A DNA stretch of 9,842 bases from an uncultured Bacteroidales bacterium (GCA_905236405.1 CAJOQB010000099.1:1-9842), one strand, 5' to 3'. Positions 1 to 5,755 are shown, numbered from the stretch's first letter. Notes: generated by a model not told the origin, from the sequence alone. A program made the numbers and translations.

Positions 1-564
1 CTCCACCGACCCTCGCACCACTGTGGCCATGCTCATATTCTCCTCCACATTGGCCAACACTTGCGGCAGGTCGGCGATATGGTTCTTGCGGAAGTTGACG
101 TCGTAGTAGAGCCAGGCGCCGGCCTCGCGTGCAGCCCGCAGCAGCGGGCCCACGACAGGACGTATGGCGGGGTTGATGGCGAAGAAGGAGCCGAAGAGCA
201 CCACGTCGTCCTTGGTCATCGCCGGCAACGGGCCGTCGAGCGACACCGAGGCATGGTCTTTGTAGAAGATGTACTGGGCGTCGTTGTGCTCGTCGAGGAA
301 TGCCAGCGAGATGTGCGACTTGACATTATCGTGGCGGCAGACGTATTCCGACGACACTCCGTTCTGCTGCAGGTAGCGGCAGATGATGTCGCCTATGTGG
401 TCGCCGCCGGTCTCGGTCACCATGGTGCACGGCACACCGGCACGTCCGAGCGAGACGATGCTGTTGAAGGTAGAGCCTCCGGGAACGGCCTTTTGTGGCT
501 GGTCGTCCTTGAAGAGGATGTCCAACACTGTCTCTCCGATGCCTATAACACGTTTTTTTGTCAT
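1..564 (-). CDS. PfkB-family sugar kinase (fructokinase-like), N-terminal part
   Basis: This is a partial gene: 188 codons are visible from the ATG (564-562) to the left edge with no stop. PfkB/ribokinase-family enzymes phosphorylate sugars or nucleosides with ATP in the cytoplasm. The protein opens with VIGIGETVLDI, followed by the glycine-rich substrate-binding signature VPGGSTFNSIVSLGRAG (residues 27-43). Further on are the sugar-lid type segment around SHISLAFLDEHNDAQY and the FGSFFAINP and YYDVNFRKN segments usual in this family. The ATP-binding and catalytic signature near the C-terminus lies outside the window. The start is chosen because homologues begin a few residues before the first beta strand. 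The code has a run of seven A within codons 2-4. The WG-repeat gene ends 76 bp upstream on the same strand, so co-transcription is possible. Fructokinase is the likely specificity, inferred from general resemblance to Bacteroides enzymes; another sugar is possible. Confidence 0.88.
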   Translation of the reverse strand, partial: MTKKRVIGIGETVLDILFKDDQPQKAVPGGSTFNSIVSLGRAGVPCTMVTETGGDHIGDIICRYLQQNGVSSEYVCRHDNVKSHISLAFLDEHNDAQYIFYKDHASVSLDGPLPAMTKDDVVLFGSFFAINPAIRPVVGPLLRAAREAGAWLYYDVNFRKNHIADLPQVLANVEENMSMATVVRGSVE

Positions 565-584
565 TTTACATTATTAAATATATA

Positions 585-596
585 GTGACTCGTCAC
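585..596. other. Short palindrome GTGACTCGTCAC before the kinase gene
   Basis: GTGAC and GTCAC flank a two-base centre in the 76-bp gap between the WG-repeat gene and the kinase gene. It lies about 20 bases upstream of the kinase ATG and next to an AT-rich stretch whose minus strand reads TATATTTA (575-582), one base off the Bacteroides -7 consensus. It could be an operator or a weak hairpin. There is no supporting -33 element at the right distance, so neither role is established. Confidence 0.3.
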
Positions 597-640
597 CACC
601 TGTAGCACCCTTCTCACGGCAAAGGATGCGTCGGAGGGGA

Positions 641-1828
641 CTATTTCTCTCTCCACACATATTTCCCTTGCTTGTCGATATAAGCCATTTTCCTTGCCTC
701 GTCGGGGCCTTGTTCCACCAAAGCCAATCCGTTGCAGAAATCTTCTGCCCAATCATATTTTTGCTTGATCACCACTTTCCCCTTTTTGTCTATATATCCC
801 CTCTTGCCTTTGTTGTTTTCCACCACCGCCAGTCCGTCATGGAAATTGCCTGCCCGCAGGTGCTTGGGCTTTACCACCATCTTGCCGCTCTTGTCAATAA
901 AGCCGATGAAGCCGTCGACCTCGACGGCAGCCAGCCCTTCGTGGAAGTCCCAGGCAAAGTCATACTGTGGCGCTATCACCATCTTGCCACTCGTGTCGAC
1001 AAAGCCATACAGGTTCCTGTCGCCATCCGTGGTTATCGCCACAGCCATCCCCTCGCTGAATTCGTCAAGCACGTAATCGCCGAAGCCTATCACCTCTTTC
1101 CCTTTCGTGTTGATATACCCTACCTTTTGGCCCCTTATGGCAAATGCCAGTCCATTCTCGAAACAACCGACAATGGAATATGTAGGCGCTATCACCATCT
1201 TGCCACGCTTGTCGATGAACCCCCAAGAGCCTTCTTCCTTGCCCCCTGTCTTTACGGCTGCCAGCCCCTCGCTGAACTCCACCGCACCGTCATACTGCAG
1301 CTTGATCACCACCTTGCCGTTCTTGTCGATGAAGCCCCACTTCCCTGTCTCCTCGTCACCAATCATGACTGCCGCCATGCCTTCGCTGAAAAAATTGGCA
1401 TAGTCATATTGGAACTTGACCGCCATCTTCCCATCCTTGTCGACAAAGCCATATTTCCCTGTCTTGTCGTCAAAAACCAACGCCAGCCCATCACGAAATT
1501 CCCATGCCAAATCAAATTGTGGCTTGATCACCATACGGCCTTTCATGTCGATATAGCCCCATTTTTCCATCTCATCCATGACAGGCATCAGGCCCTCGCT
1601 AAAAGGTAGTCTCACGCCATAGTACTTTGGCTCCACGACCACTTTCCCGCTCCTGTCGATAAAGCCATACAACCCTTTCACATTGATGAGAAACAGGTCG
1701 TCGTCGCCATCGTTCACCATTGTTCTTTCCGGTTCGTGTTGCCTATTGACCATATTGCTGGCCGAAAACACCATCGCGGCAGCCAGTACTGCAATTGCAA
1801 ACAACAGATTGGATAGTCTCTTTTTCAT
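641..1828 (-). CDS. Exported WG-repeat (KWG) protein
   Basis: This 395-residue protein consists almost wholly of WG repeats. These are units of about 28-39 residues opening with a motif such as KWGFIDKNGKVVI and followed by a segment like FSEGLAAV. Repeat starts are near residues 53, 89, 125, 163, 201, 235, 263, 297 and 332, with a degenerate last one at 371 (MAYIDKQGKYVW). The N-terminus (MKKRLSNLLF, then a run rich in Ala, Val and Leu to about residue 24) is a signal peptide or single membrane anchor with no lipobox cysteine, so the repeats should be in the periplasm or outside. WG repeats are thought to build beta-rich binding surfaces; no enzyme motif is visible and the ligand is unknown. 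The gene sits 47 bp after a DUF3307 membrane protein gene and 76 bp before a sugar kinase gene on the same strand. The open frame on the opposite strand (626-1609) is a by-product of the repeats. Confidence 0.88.
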   Translation of the reverse strand: MKKRLSNLLFAIAVLAAAMVFSASNMVNRQHEPERTMVNDGDDDLFLINVKGLYGFIDRSGKVVVEPKYYGVRLPFSEGLMPVMDEMEKWGYIDMKGRMVIKPQFDLAWEFRDGLALVFDDKTGKYGFVDKDGKMAVKFQYDYANFFSEGMAAVMIGDEETGKWGFIDKNGKVVIKLQYDGAVEFSEGLAAVKTGGKEEGSWGFIDKRGKMVIAPTYSIVGCFENGLAFAIRGQKVGYINTKGKEVIGFGDYVLDEFSEGMAVAITTDGDRNLYGFVDTSGKMVIAPQYDFAWDFHEGLAAVEVDGFIGFIDKSGKMVVKPKHLRAGNFHDGLAVVENNKGKRGYIDKKGKVVIKQKYDWAEDFCNGLALVEQGPDEARKMAYIDKQGKYVWREK

Positions 1829-1875
1829 TGTTTTATTGTTTATTATTGAATTATTACTTTAATCACAAAAAAAAA

Positions 1876-2235
1876 TCAACATAGCTGCCAAATCAGCACC
1901 AAGATGGTGAGATGAAGGAGCTGGTCGAGCCCGAAGAGCATCCAGTAGGGCTTCTTCTTCATGTCAGCCAAGATGGGAAAGCGGGCAGTGAGCAGCCCTT
2001 TGCCTGTGTCGATAAGGAAATGCGACACGAGCTCCATGAGGGTCATCATCAGCAACAGTTTCCACGGAGTGTGCCAAAACAGGAGACAGAGCGTCACCAG
2101 CCCCGCATGGATGCTTGCATGCAGCAATATCGGCCAGGGATTGCGCCCATCCGCCTTGGCCTTGATCATGGCAGGCGATGTGAGACCGAAATCGGCCAGA
2201 AAGTGGCAGAAGAAAAGTATATGCAGTAGCGCCAT
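1876..2235 (-). CDS. DUF3307 family small membrane protein
   Basis: This 119-residue, strongly hydrophobic protein has about four membrane segments. It resembles the DUF3307 family: the opening LLHILFFCHFLADFGLTSP carries the family's conserved His and Asp, HASIHAGLVTL follows near residue 39, and ELVSHFLIDTGKG lies in the second half. Its function is unknown; the conserved histidines and aspartates in or near membrane segments could bind a metal, but that is inference. The ATG at 2235 is preferred because it directly precedes the family's first conserved helix. A candidate -7 element lies about 115 bp upstream on the same strand. It is the first of three head-to-tail genes on this strand, so it may head an operon with the WG-repeat and kinase genes. 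Family assignment is by remembered sequence pattern, not by a search. Confidence 0.8.
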   Translation of the reverse strand: MALLHILFFCHFLADFGLTSPAMIKAKADGRNPWPILLHASIHAGLVTLCLLFWHTPWKLLLMMTLMELVSHFLIDTGKGLLTARFPILADMKKKPYWMLFGLDQLLHLTILVLIWQLC

Positions 2236-2350
2236 TGCAGTCTATTGATTTACAATTTATATTATCAATGTCATGAAACAATATATCTGTTTTTATTTCA
2301 ACAACATAAAAACCACAAACCAAAGTTGTAGCAACAATGGTTTCCCGTTG

Positions 2351-2358
2351 CAAAAATA
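2351..2358 (-). promoter_or_regulatory. Candidate Bacteroides -7 element for the DUF3307 gene
   Basis: The minus strand reads TATTTTTG, a full match to TAnnTTTG. I see no clear TTTG at the expected -33 position. If it is used, the leader before the DUF3307 start would be about 105-110 bases. The rest of this 245-bp divergent region is AT-rich with no further strong structure. Confidence 0.45.
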
Positions 2359-2433
2359 AGACTTTTTCTGAATTGGATTATCATCGCTGGTTGTTTTTTC
2401 GACAAACACTGCTTCAATGATAAAGAAATTATG

Positions 2434-2441
2434 TATTTTTG
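2434..2441 (+). promoter_or_regulatory. Candidate Bacteroides -7 element for the lipoprotein gene
   Basis: TATTTTTG followed by C matches the Bacteroides -7 consensus TAnnTTTG and lies 39 bp before the ATG at 2481, giving a leader of roughly 30 bases. The -33 region near 2410 (TGCTT) is only a poor match to TTTG. Position and the strong -7 make it the most likely promoter for the lipoprotein gene. Confidence 0.6.
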
Positions 2442-2480
2442 CACTTTCTTTTCATGTCTTAAATAAAAATCTAACAATCT

Positions 2481-3227
2481 ATGAGAAGGCGTATAATCAT
2501 CAATTTAACAGTCACCGCTCTGCTTTTCTCGCTCTGCGGATGCTCTTCGCTCTATCGTCCACAAGTAATGAACATCCCGCTGATTGACAGGAAAGGAGAG
2601 TTGAGAGCGGACATCGGCCCTGGATGTGCCAGCGTCGCCTTGGGTGTCACAGACCATATCGCCGCCCAAGGCTATGTAAAAAACAACAGTAACGAAGGAA
2701 CAAAACTCCAATTCGCTGCAGGTTTGTTCTCGCCCGTCGGAGACAAGGGCGTGGCCGAGCTGTATGCCGGTTACTCCAACACCTGGGGCGACATTGTGAG
2801 CAGTAGCGGATTGTTCACAACCGATTACCAAGCCGGCCGCATCCAGTCCTATTTCCTCCAAGGCAACTACGGTTTCAAACGGCTCGGACAAGGCAACCAC
2901 ATGGAACTGGGGTTCGGACTGCGGGGTGGCATGCTCCTCTATGATGTCAACCTCAAAACCATAGAAGAAAACAGCTCGGTGGATGAACAGGGCAACACCG
3001 TTACAAACACGGTCGTCACACAAAACAAAGACGTTCAAGGAGAAGCTCCCTTCCTGGAGCCCTCCATCATCTGGCGCTTCGGTTGGGAACACTTCAAATT
3101 CAATATCAGCTACTCGTGGTCCATCACCAACAAACTGGAAATACCCTACACTCCTCGCAGCCTGGCATTGGGGTTGTGCCTGGACTTCAACCTGTATAAC
3201 AGAAAGAGCCCGATGCCACTTAATTAA
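2481..3227 (+). CDS. Predicted outer-membrane lipoprotein, beta-barrel-like
   Basis: This is a 248-residue protein of unknown function. Residues 1-20 form a lipoprotein signal peptide (basic MRRR start, hydrophobic core, lipobox LCGC) with the acylated cysteine at residue 21. The mature part starts with SSLYRPQVMNIPLIDRKGEL and then has many alternating polar/hydrophobic strands rich in Gly and Tyr (for example LGVTDHIAAQGYV, GVAELYAGYSNTW, MELGFGLRGG, FKFNISYSW). It closes with LALGLCLDFNLYN, as expected for a small outer-membrane barrel. The opening pattern, lipid anchor, then NIPL and a GEL/GDL stretch, resembles a widespread uncharacterised Bacteroidota lipoprotein family; this is from memory. 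It has its own likely promoter. The next gene, rimM, is 90 bp downstream behind a small hairpin, so the two are probably separate units. Confidence 0.82.
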   Translation: MRRRIIINLTVTALLFSLCGCSSLYRPQVMNIPLIDRKGELRADIGPGCASVALGVTDHIAAQGYVKNNSNEGTKLQFAAGLFSPVGDKGVAELYAGYSNTWGDIVSSSGLFTTDYQAGRIQSYFLQGNYGFKRLGQGNHMELGFGLRGGMLLYDVNLKTIEENSSVDEQGNTVTNTVVTQNKDVQGEAPFLEPSIIWRFGWEHFKFNISYSWSITNKLEIPYTPRSLALGLCLDFNLYNRKSPMPLN

Positions 3228-3247
3228 GAATAACATGTCTCCATGAT

Positions 3248-3265
3248 AGCGTGTTTCTTCACGCT
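3248..3265 (+). terminator. Weak hairpin after the lipoprotein gene
   Basis: AGCGTG and CACGCT form a perfect 6-bp stem around a 6-base loop (TTTCTT), starting 20 bp after the lipoprotein stop. An AT-rich stretch follows but there is no true T run, so termination would be weak. It could instead be an element in the leader of rimM, for which I see no consensus promoter. Confidence 0.4.
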
Positions 3266-3317
3266 CAATAATAAACTATAATTTATATAACCGCTACTGT
3301 TTTGTAATACCACCACA

Positions 3318-3854
3318 ATGAACAAAGACGAATGCTATTATCTGGGAAAAATCACCAAACCCTTCGGTGTCAAGGGGCAGGTGGTGATGTTCCTCGATGT
3401 GGACACTCCCGACGACTATGCCGAACTTGACTCGGTGCTGGTCGAAGGCAAAGGGGGCGTGCTGGTGCCCTACTTTATCGAGGCCCTGAACCTCAACGGC
3501 AACAAGGCGATAGTCACCTTCGAGGACCTCACGCCACAAGAGTCGCATGCCTTGGTGGGTCACGACCTCTACCTGCCTCTCGACCTGCTGCCCAAACTGA
3601 CTGGCAACAAGTTCTATTTCCACGAAGTGACAGGCTTTCACGTGGTCGACGACGAGAAAGGCGACATAGGCACCATCCAGAGCATCATCGACTATCCCGC
3701 CCAACCCCTCTTCCAAATCGACAACAACGGCACCGAAATACTGATACCCGTCATCGACCAAGTCATCCAAAAGGTGGACCGCGACCAACGGACCATCTTT
3801 ATCTCGGCTCCAAACGGGCTGATAGATTTGTACTTGCAGGAGGGTGAACGATAG
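3318..3854 (+). CDS. rimM: Ribosome maturation factor RimM
   Basis: RimM binds ribosomal protein S19 and assists maturation of the head of the 30S subunit and 16S rRNA processing in the cytoplasm. The 178-residue length fits the family. The N-terminal RimM domain opens with YYLGKITKPFGVKGQVV (residues 7-23), the family hallmark. The linker and C-terminal PRC-barrel domain run from about residue 98 (KFYFHEVTGFHVVDDEKGDIGTI split across 98-120), through YPAQPLFQI and ILIPVIDQVI (141-150). The end, APNGLIDLYL, is typical of Bacteroidota RimM. The ATG at 3318 gives the usual short N-terminus before the first strand. Unlike the classical rpsP-rimM-trmD-rplS operon, it stands alone on the plus strand, with rpsP on the minus strand about 1.2 kb away and no trmD in view. 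Confidence 0.95.
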   Translation: MNKDECYYLGKITKPFGVKGQVVMFLDVDTPDDYAELDSVLVEGKGGVLVPYFIEALNLNGNKAIVTFEDLTPQESHALVGHDLYLPLDLLPKLTGNKFYFHEVTGFHVVDDEKGDIGTIQSIIDYPAQPLFQIDNNGTEILIPVIDQVIQKVDRDQRTIFISAPNGLIDLYLQEGER

Positions 3855-3868
3855 AATGCAAGATTTTT

Positions 3869-3899
3869 TTTGACATTAAGAAAAGTATTCGTACTTTTG
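3869..3899 (+). promoter_or_regulatory. Consensus Bacteroides promoter for the DksA-like gene
   Basis: TTTG at 3869-3872 and TACTTTTG at 3892-3899 are separated by exactly 19 bp. Both match the Bacteroidota primary sigma consensus (TTTG, N19-21, TAnnTTTG). Transcription should start near 3906, leaving a leader of about 30 bases that includes a small inverted repeat AGCCTAAGGCT (3910-3920). Confidence 0.85.
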
Positions 3900-3937
3900 C
3901 ACATTCATTAGCCTAAGGCTTAACACACGTATTAGAC

Positions 3938-4336
3938 ATGGAAAACAACGCACAACCAGAGAAAACACGCTACTCTGCCGAGGAATTGGAAGAGTTCCGT
4001 CAGATTATATTGGACAAGATTGAGGAGGCCAAGAAGAACCTGGCCCTGTTGCAAGCCGCCGTGGCCAACGAGGGCAACGACGTCACCGACACCGCCCCCA
4101 CCTTCAAGGCCCTCGAAGAGGGCAGCAATGTGCTGTCGAAAGAACAGAACAACAAACTGGCCGCCCGTCAGCAGAAATTTATCAAAGACCTCGAGGCTGC
4201 TTTGATACGCATCAACAACGGCACCTATGGCATCTGCCGCGTCACCGGCAAGCTGATACCCAAGGAGCGTCTGCGTGTCGTCCCCCACACCACCATGACC
4301 ATCGAGGCCAAGGAACAACAGGGCCGGAGACGGTAG
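3938..4336 (+). CDS. DksA/TraR-like transcription regulator with degenerate zinc finger
   Basis: This 132-residue protein has the DksA/TraR layout: a long charged coiled coil (about residues 12-92), then the C-terminal finger region. DksA-type proteins enter the RNA polymerase secondary channel and tune rRNA and amino-acid promoters, often with ppGpp. The coiled-coil tip has DVTDTA (48-53), keeping the DxxD spacing of the two tip aspartates of E. coli DksA. The finger reads YGICRVTGKLIPKERLRVVP (97-116). Its first cysteine (C100) is kept, but the other three expected positions are T103, T121 and A124, so a C4 zinc site is absent. Such Cys-poor versions are common in Bacteroidota, as I recall. 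It has its own consensus promoter and a strong terminator, so it is monocistronic. The exact role is inferred from the family; it need not replace DksA itself. Confidence 0.88.
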   Translation: MENNAQPEKTRYSAEELEEFRQIILDKIEEAKKNLALLQAAVANEGNDVTDTAPTFKALEEGSNVLSKEQNNKLAARQQKFIKDLEAALIRINNGTYGICRVTGKLIPKERLRVVPHTTMTIEAKEQQGRRR

Positions 4337-4397
4337 TCCCCCACCCTCTCGCAGGAACTCTCCTGCCCCCATTTTGTGCCATCCTCAACAAAGAGAT

Positions 4398-4440
4398 AGC
4401 GGCAACAGCATTTCGTCATGCTGTTGCCGCTGCTGTTTTT
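4398..4440 (+). terminator. Strong rho-independent terminator of the DksA-like gene
   Basis: A perfect 14-bp stem (4398-4411 with 4418-4431; left arm AGCGGCAACAGCAT) closes a 6-base loop (TTCGTC). A short GCTG and a five-T run at 4436-4440 follow. It lies 61 bp after the DksA-like stop and before the convergent toxin gene. On the minus strand no T run follows the stem, so it mainly serves the plus strand. Confidence 0.85.
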
Positions 4441-4466
4441 GTCAACGCCCCACCCTGCCTCAATTA

Positions 4467-4748
4467 TCACATTCCGAACAAATCGGCGTGGGAGCCAGTG
4501 TCGATAAGGTTAAGGATTTCGAGCCGTTCCTGTATACGATATATAAGTAGCCAGTCGGGCTGGATGTGGCACTCGCGGCAACCTTTGTAGCGCCCCATAA
4601 GTTGGTGGTCGTGGAACTTGGCAGCCAACTTGCGCCCTTCGGCCAGCGTCCGCACAACGCCGTTCAACTCATCCATCGGCAGTCCGCGCTTCTTCGCCAG
4701 CTTATACGACCGCTTGAAAGTGGTGGAGTATTCAATGCGGTACTTCAT
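4467..4748 (-). CDS. YafQ-family type II toxin (RelE/ParE superfamily mRNA interferase)
   Basis: This 93-residue toxin is close to E. coli YafQ, a ribosome-dependent endonuclease that cuts mRNA during translation. The family core is clear: HQLMGRYKGCRECHIQPDW (residues 48-66), LLIYRI, and the end TGSHADLFGM. The residues aligned with the YafQ catalytic set are all present: H48, H61, D65, H87 and F91, plus W66. Length matches the family (about 92). The ATG overlaps the stop of the antitoxin gene by 4 bp, which gives coupled translation and the usual antitoxin-first order. It converges on the DksA-like gene and is separated from it by that gene's terminator. No defect is visible, so it is probably active. 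Confidence 0.92.
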   Translation of the reverse strand: MKYRIEYSTTFKRSYKLAKKRGLPMDELNGVVRTLAEGRKLAAKFHDHQLMGRYKGCRECHIQPDWLLIYRIQERLEILNLIDTGSHADLFGM

Positions 4749-4951
4749 GCCTCGATGCTTTTCAGGTAGTCCTCGAACGTGTCGCAGACGGTGGTCTCAC
4801 CGCGCTCGAACTCGGCTAACGAGCGGTCGACCGAGGACATCGGTTTTCTTTTCGGCTCGGTGATGTGCAGGAAGTCGAGCGAACGCAGCATCTCGGCGAC
4901 CGCCCGAGCGGCACGATTACGCCCGTCGTAGGTTATTGTCATTGTTGCCAT
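4745..4951 (-). CDS. Antitoxin partner of the YafQ-type toxin
   Basis: This 68-residue protein is encoded directly upstream of the toxin, and the two genes overlap by 4 bp. The N-terminus TMTITYDGRNRAARAVAEML suggests a beta strand followed by a helix, a possible DNA-binding and dimer part. The C-terminal half (SLAEFERGETTVCDTFEDYL) is acidic, as expected for a segment that wraps the toxin. It lacks an obvious DinJ-like sequence and resembles short antitoxins common in Bacteroidota. The family is not named with certainty, and the role rests mainly on its place beside the toxin. Two in-frame ATGs (4951 and 4942) are possible starts; the first is used here. Inverted repeats lie 24-72 bp upstream and may be its operators. 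Confidence 0.85.
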   Translation of the reverse strand: MATMTITYDGRNRAARAVAEMLRSLDFLHITEPKRKPMSSVDRSLAEFERGETTVCDTFEDYLKSIEA

Positions 4952-4974
4952 GATACTTTTGTTTTAATATTTAT

Positions 4975-4988
4975 GGCATTATAACGCC
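4975..4988. promoter_or_regulatory. Near-perfect palindrome with a TATAAT core before the antitoxin gene
   Basis: The 14-bp sequence GGCATTATAACGCC is a palindrome apart from one mismatched pair (positions 4 and 11). It lies 24 bp upstream of the antitoxin ATG, and its minus strand contains TATAAT. It could be an operator overlapping the promoter, which would fit autorepression by the toxin-antitoxin complex. This is inference from position and symmetry. Confidence 0.4.
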
Positions 4989-4999
4989 AGCAAGGAAGA

Positions 5000-5023
5000 A
5001 TTATTGCACGGATACGCAATAAT
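5000..5023. repeat. Inverted repeat upstream of the toxin-antitoxin operon
   Basis: ATTATTGC and GCAATAAT, 8 bp each, are exact inverted copies separated by 8 bases. They sit between the rpsP hairpin and the antitoxin gene, 12 bp beyond the 14-bp palindrome. A paired operator for the antitoxin is one reading; a second, AT-rich hairpin behind rpsP is the other. Confidence 0.45.
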
Positions 5024-5030
5024 AACAGCA

Positions 5031-5056
5031 AAGGCGTTCCATCACTGGAACGCCTT
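5031..5056 (-). terminator. Hairpin terminator after rpsP
   Basis: AAGGCGTTCC and GGAACGCCTT form a perfect 10-bp stem around a 6-base loop, 26 bp past the rpsP stop. On the minus strand it is followed by TTTGCTGTTATTATTG, a T-rich but broken tail counting the last stem bases. It should separate rpsP from the toxin-antitoxin genes on the same strand. Confidence 0.7.
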
Positions 5057-5082
5057 GCCAGATTCAAATATTACAAACATTC

Positions 5083-5637
5083 TTATTCAGCAGCGGGAGC
5101 TTCTTCAGCTGCAGGAGCCTCTTCGGCATTAGCAGCAGCTTCGGCCTCGGCCTTGGCGGCAGCCTCAGCCTCGGCAGCGGCCTGACGCTTGGCAGCGATG
5201 GCAGCGGCTTTATCCTCGTTCTGTTTCTTCTCGGTCTCGAGAGCAGCCTTGCGGGCATTGCGTTTGTCGTTCTCGACGGTGCTGCGAACACCAGAAATCT
5301 TGGCCTCTTTGGCCTGCAGCCACTCGTTGAACTTCACATCGGCCTGTTCTTGGCTGATGGCACCCTTGTTGACACCGATCTGAAGGTGGTTCTTCAGCAA
5401 AGCACCCTTGTAGGAGAGGATGCGACGGCAGGTATCGCTGGGTTGAGCGCCATTCTGAAGCCACTGGACGGAACGGTCCAGGTTGAGCTCGATGCTGGCG
5501 GGGTTGGTGTTCGGATTGTAGGTGCCTAACTTCTCAATGAATCTTCCATCTCGAGGTGCACGACCATCCGCAACAACAATGTGATAAAAAGCGTTATTCT
5601 TTTTACCGTGACGTTGTAGTCTAATTCTTGTAGGCAT
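5083..5637 (-). CDS. rpsP: 30S ribosomal protein bS16, Bacteroidota long form
   Basis: bS16 binds 16S rRNA in the body of the 30S subunit and is needed for its assembly. The core starts with MPTRIRLQRHGKKNNAFYHI and continues with VVADGRAPRDGRFIEKLGTY, the family signature, then NPNT and DRSVQWLQNGAQPSDT to about residue 85. The total is 184 residues against about 82 in E. coli. The rest is a KEAKIS-type spacer followed by a tail made mostly of Ala, Glu and Lys, ending in two copies of EEAPAAE-like sequence. Long tails of this kind are known in Bacteroidota S16; their job is not established. A full consensus promoter lies 54 bp upstream and a hairpin terminator follows, so the gene is probably monocistronic. 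Confidence 0.96.
   Translation of the reverse strand: MPTRIRLQRHGKKNNAFYHIVVADGRAPRDGRFIEKLGTYNPNTNPASIELNLDRSVQWLQNGAQPSDTCRRILSYKGALLKNHLQIGVNKGAISQEQADVKFNEWLQAKEAKISGVRSTVENDKRNARKAALETEKKQNEDKAAAIAAKRQAAAEAEAAAKAEAEAAANAEEAPAAEEAPAAE
5086..5307 (-). repeat. Low-complexity Ala/Glu/Lys coding tail of rpsP
   Basis: About the last 74 codons of rpsP (residues 111-184) are dominated by GCT/GCC/GCA/GCG (Ala) and GAA/GAG (Glu) codons, with many AEA and EAAA units and a terminal EAPAAE duplication. The protein part should be a highly charged helix or disordered extension. It explains the spurious open frames in this stretch. Confidence 0.75.
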
Positions 5638-5690
5638 AATTAACTGTCTTTTAATTTAATAATACAAAATGTTGTTAGAATTTCAGTTTG

Positions 5691-5721
5691 CAAAGATACA
5701 CCTTTTTCCGACACTACCAAA
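5691..5721 (-). promoter_or_regulatory. Consensus Bacteroides promoter for rpsP
   Basis: On the minus strand TTTG (5718-5721) is followed after exactly 19 bp by TATCTTTG (5691-5698), a full match to the Bacteroidota consensus. Transcription should start near 5684, giving a leader of about 47 bases before the rpsP ATG. Confidence 0.87.
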
Positions 5722-5729
5722 AAAAAATG

Positions 5730-5737
5730 TAACTTTG
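5730..5737 (+). promoter_or_regulatory. -7 element for ribF, interleaved with the rpsP promoter
   Basis: TAACTTTG followed by C matches TAnnTTTG on the plus strand, 8 bp beyond the -33 element of the divergent rpsP promoter. No clean TTTG is seen at its own -33 (about 5707). A start near 5744 would leave a leader of only about 12 bases before the ATG at 5756. Confidence 0.65.
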
Positions 5738-5755
5738 CACTCGGTTTTCTACTAC

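Noticed and set aside
552..559. Run of seven A (minus strand) in codons 2-4 of the kinase gene as a possible slippage switch
   Set aside because: Such runs after the start are common in Bacteroidota, and the frame is open and normal without a shift.
61..585. Plus-strand open frame of 174 codons at the left edge
   Set aside because: The minus strand there encodes a clear PfkB kinase N-terminus over the whole stretch, so this frame is a shadow.
626..1609. Long plus-strand open frame of 327 codons opposite the WG-repeat gene
   Set aside because: It lies wholly antisense to the WG-repeat gene, and its own apparent repeats (HHLA, LVDKA types) are the complement of the WG units. It has no promoter or recognisable domain.
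641..1828. DNA tandem repeat or CRISPR-like array in the WG-repeat gene
   Set aside because: The periodicity is at protein level with variable unit length (about 28-39 codons) and diverged DNA, and there are no identical repeats with unique spacers.
2505..3236. Minus-strand open frame of 243 codons opposite the lipoprotein gene
   Set aside because: The plus strand has a signal peptide, lipobox and a -7 element, while this frame has none.
5669..5755. N-terminal extension of ribF by 29 residues
   Set aside because: It would start within the rpsP promoter and upstream of the ribF -7 element, and the added residues do not resemble the RibF N-terminus.
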